A stretch of 45,177 bases of DNA from assembly GCA_025399215.1 (NCBI GenBank), contig MU621227.1, positions 1 to 45,177 of the forward strand. Direction: 5' to 3'. The translations under genes were made by a program, and so were the position numbers. Source of the DNA: Globomyces pollinis-pini (Eukaryota; Chytridiomycota; Chytridiomycetes; Rhizophydiales; Globomycetaceae). The notes beneath the pieces are model-generated. The model did no database searches and had not been told where the DNA came from. It saw only the letters and a list, made by a program, of their open reading frames with translations. This document shows positions 36,681 to 45,177 of this stretch, piece by piece (the first letter of the stretch is position 1; each line of letters opens with the position of its first letter).

Positions 36681-38521
36681 ATGCATTCACCAAAGCTTTT
36701 AAGGAATTCAATCTTTAAATTTAAAAATGCGCTTTATACGTACAAAAGGTGGAATTCAAACATAAAGTATATCACTGCTCCTATATTCTATGTCAATTCT
36801 ATCCCTCATATTGGACATTTATATACTGCAATAATGGCAGATACTTTAAAAAGATGGCATCATTTAGATGGTTATAAAGTAATGTACTCGGTAGGAACTG
36901 ATGAACACGGCCTTAAAGTTCAACAAGCTGCCGAATTGAATAAGAAACCTCCTTTGGAATTTTGTGATTCAATCTCTAGTGAATTTAAGGTATTCAAATA
37001 TCTTGTTAATTTTTTGATAGAAATTATTTGAAGTTGCAAATGTGGAATATACCGACTATATTCGAACAACAGAACCAAGACATAAAATATCCGTTCATTT
37101 TATATGGGTATAATGACTTAGCTTATCTATTTAGAAAAAATTGATGGAAAATGGTTTCATTTATAAAGGTTATCATGAAGGATATTATTGTGTTTCTGAT
37201 GAATGTTTTGTGCCCGAATCTCAAGTAATACCAGATGAATTGGATTCTAAAATACTGGTTTGATGGGTAATATTTCATTGTATTAGCGTTCAAAAGAAAG
37301 TGGAAAGATTGTGGAGTGGACAAGAGAAGAAAATTACAAGTTCAAGATTGGATTATTCAAAGAAAGATTACTGGATTGGCTAGAGACAAATCCAGAAGGT
37401 GAGAATCATACAATCTTATCGTTAGTGATTGTTCCAAGTAGGTACCATCACGAGACGATCAAGCATATTCAAATGATGGAGGTTGCTGATTTATCAATTT
37501 CTAGACCAACCTCTCGAGTGGGGTGGGGAATCCCCGTACCGAATGATCCATCACATGTTATTTATGTGTGGTTGGATGCTTTAACAAATTATCTGACCGT
37601 GACTGGTTACCCATGGACAAATGAATCTCCATTAAAACAAGGATGGCCTGCAGCGACACATGTTGTGGGAAAAGATATTATCAAGTAATATTCACAGTGC
37701 TAACAATAAGATTTCATGCTATTTATTGGCCAGCATTCTTGATGGCTGCAGAATTGCCACTTCCAAAACAAATTATCTCTCATGGCCATTGGTTAATTCA
37801 AAACCAAAAAATGTCAAAAAGTTCTGGTAATGGAGTGAGTCCGTATGAGTTGTTAGATCAGTACGGTGTAGACGCAATTAGATACTTTTTAATGCGAGAT
37901 GGTGGTATAGGAATTGATCCGGGTACGTTATGATTCTTCACCTAATCTTTCAGAATTTTCGTTAGACACTGTTTGGAGGCGATACAAGCATGATCTTGCG
38001 GGACAGCTAGGAAATGTAGTGATGCGAAGTTCCTCAAGGAAGATCAATCCTTCAGGTGTCATACCAGACGCACCTTTGACAGAATCATTTACTGAAGACG
38101 AAACCGTTCTTTTAAGTCGCTGTGATACATTAAGTGGTAATGGAATTGAAGAATTTAAAGTTTAGGAACTGTGCGCAAGTTTATCAATGAAGGAAGACTT
38201 TCGGATGCTTTAGCAGCTATCACCGAAACTATTGGTCTACTAAATAGATATTGGTCTATCGTGGAACCCTGGAGAATATCGAATCAACCAAGTAGATTGC
38301 ACACCATCATGTACATTACCTTTGAGGTTATTCGTATTTGCTCTATATTATATCAGCCCGTCATGCCCACAATAAGCAAACAAATACTAGACCAGCTCTG
38401 TGTACCTGAAAATGAGCGTACGTTGAAGGATGCTAGACTGAATGGATGCACAGCAAGCAATAGGATAGTCGTGATTGGAGAACCATTATTTCCAAAACGA
38501 GATCCACCAAAGTCATTGTGA
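36681..38521 (+). CDS. MSM1: Methionyl-tRNA synthetase, mitochondrial type
   Basis: Charges tRNA-Met for organelle translation. Seven exons (introns 36990-37020, 37108-37134, 37258-37286, 37685-37710, 37923-37953, 38137-38165) give 555 residues, the size of Msm1/MARS2 rather than the larger cytosolic enzyme. An N-terminal basic stretch ([18 protein letters not shown]) fits a mitochondrial presequence. Class I signatures are HIGH at 43-46 and KMSKS near 338. [14 protein letters not shown] and WGIPVPND are typical of MetRS. The enzyme lacks the four-cysteine zinc knuckle of the larger class in the connective peptide, keeping only [15 protein letters not shown]. The C-terminal helical anticodon-binding domain includes RYWSIVEPW. 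Confidence 0.93.
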
Positions 38522-38599
38522 TAAAGCATTTAAATTGCGTGATACAATACAATTAAGTTAAAGCCAGCTTTATATATTATACTTGTTGATTACAGAATA

Positions 38600-39061
38600 T
38601 CATTGAAGCTCGTGATACTTTGGTAGAACCTGAGTCAAATAATCCAAATGTTTAGCATGCAAGAGTCCATGCAAATTAGAAGTTTTACGTAAACTACCAT
38701 TATTATACAACGTAACATTATCCAGCTTAGAATCTGCTTCCACAGTACATTTTGGGTTTATGACACAGTTGTTTAGAATGATTGAACCTGATTTTACCAC
38801 AGAAAATGGTTGAAAATCGTTATTGGATCCAATACTTTTAGCATATATGAGACATCCAGTATGAAAATGATTATTATCACCTATGACTATCGATTGACCT
38901 GTAGTAGCCATAATTTGTACTCTATCTTCGAATATATTATTATTTCCAATAGTGATTTGACCTTCGAGTACCATCTGTGACTGTAAAACATTTCCTTGAC
39001 CGATTTGAACTTCATCTGGGATCAGATTTCCTTTCAAAATCACATTTTTCTTGCTTGACAT
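38600..39061 (-). CDS. DCTN6: Dynactin subunit 6 (p27), left-handed beta-helix protein
   Basis: Single exon, 153 residues. Hexapeptide repeats typical of a left-handed beta-helix run through most of the protein (VQIGQGNVLQ, ITIGNNNIFED, IVIGDNNHFHTG, IGSNNDFQPFSV). The ending LHAKHLDYLTQVLPKYHEL matches the C terminus of dynactin p27, which caps the pointed-end complex together with p25. Its presence implies a full dynein-dynactin system. It is packed between MSM1 (78 bp away, convergent) and the Apa1/2-type gene (57 bp away, divergent). Confidence 0.9.
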   Translation of the reverse strand: MSSKKNVILKGNLIPDEVQIGQGNVLQSQMVLEGQITIGNNNIFEDRVQIMATTGQSIVIGDNNHFHTGCLIYAKSIGSNNDFQPFSVVKSGSIILNNCVINPKCTVEADSKLDNVTLYNNGSLRKTSNLHGLLHAKHLDYLTQVLPKYHELQ

Positions 39062-39118
39062 TTTGATTGTTTTTAATGACAGTCAAATCTTTCCAAAAAA
39101 AATTTGAATTGAATTCCA
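39062..39118. promoter_or_regulatory. 57-bp divergent promoter, DCTN6 / APA-type gene
   Basis: The two start codons are separated by only 57 bp, the tightest divergent pair in the window. The spacer contains A and T runs but no clear TATA element; a shared bidirectional promoter is the simplest reading. Confidence 0.5.
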
Positions 39119-40067
39119 ATGTCACTTTCCAATCAAATTCGAACGATATTTGATCATTCGTTAGCAAATGGTCATTTATTTCTTACCCCTTCATCACTTT
39201 CAATTCTAAGAGAATATGGAATAGATTTTCAAGTTAGATTAGCTGCTGCATTAGGTTTAAAACCAAAAACTCAATTTAATGGTGCACCAAAAGTTTATAG
39301 AAATCCTTTTCTACCACCAGATCCAAACTTGACTGTATCTCAATTAGATACTCATAATATTCTTCTAAATAAGTTTTGTATTATGAAGGATCATTTATTG
39401 ATTACCACTAAAGGTATAAATTTGTTATAACATTTTAGAATTTGAATCACAATTTTCTACTTTAAATGATAAAGATTTTAAGGCAGTGTTGCATGTTATC
39501 AATGAATTACAAAAACCTGAAGGATTATTGTTCTTTTACAATTGTGGATCAAAATCTGGAGCCAGTGTAAATCATAAACATATTCAAATGCTACGATTAG
39601 ATAATGATGATTCCATTCCAATTCATTCAGTGGTGATGGCATCCAATTCTAACTTACACCAAGTTTTTCAACTTAAACAATTTCAATTTGTTCATTCTTG
39701 TATGAAATTCAACAAAGAAACGCTAACAAACATTCAGTTGGAAGATGCAATTAAAAAATTATTGATTCATTCTAAACAACAGATTAATCCAACGTTAACC
39801 ACTACCGATATATTATCAATAGATCCAGCCAGTGAAACGGAACCAAATGGGTTTATATCATACAATGTCATTTTTAATTCAAATTGGATGATGGTCGTTC
39901 CCAGACTAAAGGAAGGATATCAAGATCTATCATTTAACATTAATTCTGTTGGGTTTGCGGGTATGGTTTTAACCAAATCTGAAGATGAATTCAATCAACT
40001 GAAAGTAATTGGGCCAATGAAAGTCTTGAATTCTGTTACCTTTTCACTCTTTAACAACAGTTTATAG
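39119..40067 (+). CDS. APA2: Diadenosine 5',5'''-P1,P4-tetraphosphate phosphorylase (Apa1/Apa2-type)
   Basis: Phosphorolyses Ap4A to ADP and ATP; the family is also called ATP adenylyltransferase. One 25-nt intron (39414-39438) gives 307 residues, close to the usual 320. The HIT-like active site is SGASVNHKHIQML, with the His-x-His-x-Gln motif around residue 142. The N terminus has FNGAPKVYRNPFLPPDPNL, typical of Apa1/2 and lacking in ordinary HIT hydrolases. The C-terminal half shows NWMMVVPR and VGFAGMVL. This type occurs in fungi, algae and bacteria but not animals. Apa1 and Apa2 cannot be told apart here. Confidence 0.9.
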
Positions 40068-40120
40068 TTTTAAATTTAAAACGTCTACATATTATTGGGT
40101 GTTGAAAAATAAAATTATAT

Positions 40121-41192
40121 TCATAGAATTTGAAAAGAATCATTAAAGACATTTGATAAATCCATGCCTCCAAATACATACATACTATTTTCAAATTTGA
40201 CCACTGCATGATCCAATCGTCGTTTAAAATTGCCAACAAAACTCCAAATCATGGTTTTTGTGTCAAGGCAATAAGCTGAATCGTGTACTTCCAAACCAGT
40301 CATTCCACCATAAATATATATCAAATGATCCATTGCAACAGCAGAGTGAGCGCAACGTGAACCTGGTTGATCACCAGTTGTCTCAGGTTGAGACCATTTA
40401 TTAGATACTATACATTTAATTCGATTTGCTAACAATACCTGTATCAAATACCCATAAATCATCAAAAACACCATCATTGGCCATTCCACCAAACAAATAA
40501 ATTTTTGAGTCTATACTTGTCATAGAATGTCCCAATCTAATATTAAATAACAATCAAGTACCGTCTCTGTGGTGCTAAAGCTTTAGGTCCAGAAACCATG
40601 ACCCAAAATAATGAATCTGTTTTGTAATCAATATTTCTCGACACTTACTTAAATCTAGACAGTATGTAGCATTATCTTTAACCGGAATATTGTTATGTAA
40701 TCCACCTCCAAAGATGTAAATCCGGTTGTTTGTAAATCCAACGGAACGAATGACTCGAGGACTTGGTTTTAATCCTTGACAAACACATTCAGACCATTGA
40801 TTATTCTCTACTGATCAGTTATACCATTTATAAACCCAAATTATAAGTCCAAACATCTTGTAAGGGACCCTTTTCTCCTGCTCCATAAAGGATCCACATT
40901 TCCTCTTGATCTTCTCTAGAAACTGTCAAGGCAGTATGTTCATATCTTGCTGGTGGGAGAGTAGGGCATTCTGAATCAATATCAGATACTTTAACCCATT
41001 CCATAGACACTATTAAGAATTAACGTTGATGAAAAACAAACATCTATCAAACAAATAGAGATCATTTAACAGCCCTTGCTCATGGGAAGCACCAGCAAAG
41101 AGGACTAATGTATCCTTAATTGCTACTATTGAGTGTCCTGCTCGTGGGGATGGTGTTTCTGTGGTGGATTCCAAGTCTTTGAGTGAGAGCAT
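40121..41192 (-). CDS. Kelch beta-propeller protein, RABEPK (Rab9 effector p40)-like
   Basis: Six exons (introns 41010-41041, 40811-40835, 40617-40648, 40537-40561, 40408-40438) give 308 residues made almost entirely of six kelch repeats, each ending in a glycine pair: LVLFAGA, MWILYGAG, IYIFGGG, IYLFGGM, IYIYGGM and MYVFGGM. That is enough for one closed propeller. PPARYEHTALTV, QDVWTYNL and PSPRVIRS resemble Rab9 effector p40/RABEPK, which acts in endosome-to-Golgi transport, but kelch proteins are hard to assign. No BTB or other domain is fused. The start MLSLKDLE leads straight into the first blade. Confidence 0.82.
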
Positions 41193-41381
41193 GAAAAGAA
41201 TTTGATTTTGAAATCTTTACAAGTCCCCTTTAAAATCAACCCGAATCAATATTTTGGTTGATTCAATGATGTAAGAAACAGAGGATTAAAACGAATTGAA
41301 TTTGTCTGTGTTGGAAACGAGAAATTATTATTCTTGGTAGGTCAAGTTAAACAAAAGAAACTAGAATGCAAAATCAATTTA

Positions 41382-43105
41382 TTATAGATTGCATTGCCCA
41401 AGAGGTTGAAGAGTTTGTTCGATAGTACGATATACACCTTTTAATCCATTTTCAAAGTTTCCTTTCGTAGACACAAGAACGAATCTCTGAGGTAACCCTT
41501 CAAGTTCTACAAGCGCTTTTGGCGCAATATCTGCAAACGTTAGTGGTATAAATCCTTGATGTGTTGCTTCTGCGGGAGGACTATTGTTGATGGCATCCAA
41601 TACAGTATCAGGGAATTTACCTGGAGAAGCTGTGGATAAACAAATAGTTTGAATAGTTTTTGTACTGCTAGCAGTTTCTTTTGCTAATACTTCGGCAGCT
41701 ACCACTCCGACGGCAGTATGTGGATCAAGTATGTAAAGGCGAGTAGGATCAGTTTCAGCCAAATTTGCGTATTGATGGTGGTAGTATCTACGAATACAGT
41801 CAGTAGTTTCTTCATCGGTAACTCGATGAGACACAAACAATTGTCTTGCGGCATTGACAATTGCCTCAGGCACTGTGAACCCAGACTCTGGTGAACGTAA
41901 CTGATTCATCAAGTCATTAATTGTTGCAGAAGCTGCTGCAGCTTCTGCTGTGGAGCAGTTGTTTTTGATTCCATTCCCTTTGCTTTGTATTAAATACCAC
42001 AGTAATCTTTCAAAATTAGAGCTGATCAATATATCCATAGCAGGAGAAAGGGTTTGCTTCACAGGATCAACGTTTCCAACCTTATTCTGTTTATCATACT
42101 TTCCAGTTTTCAAAAATCTATCCAGAATATCATTTTCATTTGTAGCCACAATAAATCGATCGATTGGGAGTCCCATTTGTTTTGCAAAAAATCCAGCCAA
42201 AACATCACCAAAATTTCCAGATGGGACAGAGTATTGTATTTTCTGGAGAGCAACCATAGAGGAAACATCTAATGGGATATTGTTTTGTCGCAATACTTGA
42301 AAGAATGAATAAAAGTAATAAGTAGTTTGTGCCAAAATACGTGCCCAGTTGATTGAGTTAATTGCACCTAATTGATATTTTTCTTTAAAGTCTTTGTCCC
42401 CAAACAATGACTTTACAATATCTTGACAGTCATCAAAACTACCCTCTAATGCGATATTATGAACTAAGAATTAATCAAAACCAATCCAACCATTTGCTGC
42501 TAAAACTGAAGTCATTTGCTGCTCTTGAACTGGAGAAATTCTTTTATGAGGATGCAAGATGAATACGTTAATGTTTTCTTTTCCTCGAAGCCCATCTACC
42601 AACATTAATAACAGGAAACATTACATATAGCTGCACCACCTGTATCACCAGAAGTAGCACCTACTACAGTGATGCTGACTGGCTTTGAAGAATTCAAATT
42701 CTTTCGTTTTAGAAAGTAATCGAAGAGATTTCCCAAGAATTGCAAAGCAACATCTTTAAATGCAAATGTAGGGCCATGGAACAGCTCCAAAACCCAAAAG
42801 TTGCTATTTGTAACTGATGGTAGTTTTTTCAATGGAGTTACATCCTTGTCTGAGAAAGTTGCAAAGGAGCGAAAGCACAAATCCAGCAAATCGTCGTCTG
42901 GTATTTCTGATTGCGAGATATAAGGGCGATAGAGTTGAAATGCCAATTTATGAAATGGCAAATTTGCCCAAGACAGAATAGTTTGAATTGGGAAGACAGG
43001 AATATCAGTAGGAATATATAGCCCACCATCAGGAGCTAAACCTTGCAAAACAGCTTCTTCGAAGGAGAGTAATTTTGGGTGACCTCTGGTAGAACGGTAT
43101 TGCAT
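41382..43105 (-). CDS. THR4: Threonine synthase
   Basis: PLP enzyme that makes threonine from O-phosphohomoserine. Three exons (introns 42596-42624 and 42464-42490) give 555 residues. The fungal/bacterial long form is clear: YRSTRGHP at the start, APDGGLYIP, the PLP-binding lysine Lys117 in GPTFAFKDVALQF, TVVGATSGDTGGAAIYGLRGK, and SVPSGNFGDVLAGFFAKQMG for the phosphate-binding loop. The ATG giving MQYRSTRG is chosen because it matches the family start; an upstream in-frame ATG at 43162 would add 19 unrelated residues. The enzyme shows that the organism makes its own threonine, arguing against an extremely reduced parasite. Confidence 0.94.
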
Positions 43106-43312
43106 TGTGAGTGAAAAAGATGAGATAGAAGATTGATTAAAATCTGTTGAGTGGCACAGCAATAAATGAAAAATTCACTCTTTAGTGATACGTGTATTAA
43201 CATGTAGTTGGATTCTCATCTCTGTCACTGATTGTAGATTGAATTGTATTTGTTTATGAGACGCGTTAAGCATTTGTATTTGTTGAATGGTTCTTTATTT
43301 CAACTTACTCTA

Positions 43313-44482
43313 TTAGACCTTGTCTACTAATAACCTTTCTTCTTTCCCAATTCGAAACCCAATCACTAAACTATAACCCAATATAACTAACGCGTACAAG
43401 CAAATCAAGCCCCAAACAATATAAGATCCAATAGTCCTTCGAACTACTGTAAAGATGGAAATAGTAATAAGAATCATTAAAATAGGAAGTGTTCGTGAAA
43501 CATATTCTATATGGGTAGCTAATTTGGGTCTGTTGATAAGGTGCAAATGGTGAACAATCGCAAATTCTAGCAAGGACAAAAACACAAAACTGAATACAAC
43601 AGCAATGTACGTGTCCAACAAGGTAGGATAATTGATCTTGGGTAATTCAGCAGAAACGACAAAATTGAGCGTTACACTTGAAAGCAGCAATGATACCCCA
43701 AACCCAACTCTGGCTGGTACAACTTTAGGATCCACCCAGTAAGACAATGAAGAGCACAAGCAAATGAAAAATAAAGGGGCGACGTATTTAAGTACATAGG
43801 TTGTCCAATCACGCTTTACGGTAATTTCTAAGGTATTAAACGCGTACGCAGTAGTATTTTCTTTGAACACAATATCAGTTGTGGAGCTTTCTACAGACTG
43901 TAAGTCCCACAACACTGCAGAAAAGGTCTCTGACAGTGCAGGGAATGTTGGGCCACCATCTGCGGCATCATACCATTTTAAAATCATTTCATCTTCACTG
44001 TGTGAGTAAGATACCAATCTCACCGGTAATGTTTGAGAATCAAATGGAAATTCGTGTAAATCAAAATGGGTTTGGAATGACATGATGAAATGGGCAGAAT
44101 AGAAGACACCTCCATCATTATTGATTTTACAAGTAGCATCTAAAACTGTCATTTTCTCTTGTTCATTATAAAAATAGATATCTGGTGTCCAAAGAAGTTT
44201 CGGGTCAATTCTAAACAAATCTTTTCCCAAAACTTCTGGGTATGCCAAACGAGGGTCTGTCCACTTTAAACGAAGAAACAGATCCAATTCAAAAGAATCT
44301 TTCATGGGATTGATGTTAGAAAGATGATTGATTCGAAATTGGGAACTGATTTGAACTGGAGGGCCGCCAACAGACGGTCTTGTACTTGCATCGTAGCCCT
44401 TCAAGATTCTTTCACGGATTGCACCAAACGACAGTTTTTGGCCAAAAACGACGGAGACAAACAACAAAATCAAAAATTGCAT
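43313..44482 (-). CDS. Pentameric ligand-gated ion channel lacking the Cys loop
   Basis: Intronless, 389 residues. A signal peptide (MQFLILLFVSVVFG) precedes a ligand-binding domain with WTDPRL, LWTPDIYFYN and the loop DLHEFPFDSQTL. In animal receptors two cysteines flank that loop; here both are missing, as in prokaryotic channels. M1 (about 230-248, TTYVLKYVAPLFFI) leads to PAR (256-258) at the mouth of M2, the signature of anion-selective receptors, then M2 (259-276) and M3 (290-311). Two more hydrophobic segments follow (about 331-347 and 353-376), one more than the usual four helices. Ligand unknown. Such channels are common in animals and scattered in bacteria but unexpected in fungi. 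It sits between THR4 and a P450, both of which have introns. Confidence 0.88.
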   Translation of the reverse strand: MQFLILLFVSVVFGQKLSFGAIRERILKGYDASTRPSVGGPPVQISSQFRINHLSNINPMKDSFELDLFLRLKWTDPRLAYPEVLGKDLFRIDPKLLWTPDIYFYNEQEKMTVLDATCKINNDGGVFYSAHFIMSFQTHFDLHEFPFDSQTLPVRLVSYSHSEDEMILKWYDAADGGPTFPALSETFSAVLWDLQSVESSTTDIVFKENTTAYAFNTLEITVKRDWTTYVLKYVAPLFFICLCSSLSYWVDPKVVPARVGFGVSLLLSSVTLNFVVSAELPKINYPTLLDTYIAVVFSFVFLSLLEFAIVHHLHLINRPKLATHIEYVSRTLPILMILITISIFTVVRRTIGSYIVWGLICLYALVILGYSLVIGFRIGKEERLLVDKV

Positions 44483-44937
44483 TTGAATTAAGCACTTTCG
44501 GGGAAAATATTTTGTGCATCAAATGTTTTATAATTGGACGTTGCAGTCTCTCCCTAATACAAAGCCCCAGTTCTTAAAGTAGATGAAATTTTTAGATAAA
44601 AACTTGATTCATCAATTTATATCAATCAGTTCTACCGACTATAGTACATCCTTGGATGTAAATTATTCTTTTGTTTGGTAATGATTTTTTTAAAGAGTAC
44701 TGAAACAATTGTCAGCTATTTTATTACCATTGGTATAAGAATCAAAGTAATCTAATGCGAACCATTTGGACGCTTCTATGCGTAGCACCTTTTAGTGGTC
44801 TCATGCTTAGTGCCATTCATAGACCCTTGACAAAAACACGAAAAACAACCATCACCCAAGAAAAAGTTTCAGGTTTCAACCTAAACGGAAAAAACAATTT
44901 TTTATTAATAGTTTTAATTCATACTACCTATCTTCGT
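44483..44937. other. Intergenic region upstream of the ligand-gated channel
   Basis: 455 bp of AT-rich spacer between the P450 stop and the channel ATG, both on the minus strand. No gene, repeat or RNA structure is evident. Confidence 0.5.
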
Positions 44938-45177
44938 TGCACTTGCAAGTTGAAACCCTCCTTTAATCCATACGTGACACTAAATACATACTTGACTGGT
45001 TCTCCTTCTATCAAAGAAAACTTATAGTTTTGAATAAGTTTGATCAGAATAATCTGTCATGTTAATATTAAATCATTTTACTTTGGATTCAATCATGGCC
45101 ATCTTTTGTCCAATGCAGTTATGAGGTCCATCTCCAAACGGTAAAAACGAACCTGGGATCATTGGCTCGTTGAACCG
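44938..45177 (-). CDS. Cytochrome P450, C-terminal end (5' part outside window)
   Basis: Only the last 70 residues are present, in two exons (intron 45054-45081). The haem-binding signature FLPFGDGPHNCIGQKMA, containing the axial cysteine, is followed by the L-helix and the beta-strand end typical of P450s, closing with LQVQRR and a TAG stop. The partial sequence does not allow a P450 family or substrate to be named. Confidence 0.93.

Noticed and set aside
41950..42300. Plus-strand 116-codon frame
   Set aside because: Antisense to threonine synthase; its residues reflect the opposite coding strand.
43106..43162. Extended N terminus of threonine synthase from the upstream ATG
   Set aside because: The added 19 residues do not match the family, whose proteins begin just before YRSTR; a targeting role is not clear.
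44755..45027. Plus-strand 90-codon frame near the window end
   Set aside because: It overlaps the minus-strand P450 C terminus, whose haem motif is unmistakable, and has no recognisable content.

Overview
The window is about 45 kb of AT-rich, gene-dense nuclear DNA from a eukaryote, read with the standard code (TAA, TAG and TGA all serve as stops). The gene set points to an early-diverging, compact-genome fungus such as a zoosporic chytrid-, sanchytrid- or Cryptomycota-like lineage. It combines an FMP27/Hobbit bridge-like lipid-transfer protein, an Apa1/2-type diadenosine tetraphosphate phosphorylase, fungal-type threonine synthase, Fab1, a probable Hos4-like ankyrin protein and a dynactin p27 subunit. 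The exact taxon cannot be decided from this sequence. The hallmark is the introns. I placed 91 by splicing neighbouring reading frames into conserved protein families; 87 are only 24-34 nt long, nearly all GTA...TAG.

Layout. (1) 1-7643, plus strand: three tandem ABCG transporters with cysteine-rich N termini, the first cut by the window edge. GC-rich CGG-N-CCG or palindromic motifs lie in front of the second and third. (2) 7676-13069, minus: FAB1/PIKfyve phosphatidylinositol-3-phosphate 5-kinase in 14 exons, with one apparent 1-nt frameshift near 8166. (3) 13359-25205, plus: glutathione reductase, APC/C subunit CDC16, and the 2439-residue FMP27/Hobbit protein. (4) 25239-30351, minus: a 2-oxoglutarate/Fe(II) dioxygenase and a large ankyrin protein with two duplicated arrays. 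(5) 30808-34948, plus: four tandem PX-domain paralogues. (6) 35318-40067: TFIIE-alpha (minus), mitochondrial methionyl-tRNA synthetase (plus), dynactin p27 (minus), Apa1/2-type phosphorylase (plus). (7) 40121-45177, minus: a six-blade kelch protein, threonine synthase, an intronless pentameric ligand-gated ion channel without the Cys loop, and the 3' end of a cytochrome P450.

Most genes are unrelated housekeeping genes packed closely: convergent pairs sit 32-78 bp apart and divergent starts are as near as 57 bp. The locally expanded parts are the ABCG trio and the PX quartet; both keep some intron positions, showing duplication in place. The PX proteins, with their predicted phosphoinositide binding, sit about 18 kb from the PI(3)P 5-kinase Fab1; a functional link is only suggestive. 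The most unexpected gene is the Cys-less ligand-gated channel, whose intronless structure and architecture suggest a bacterial-type origin. I found no tRNA, rRNA, CRISPR array or transposon.
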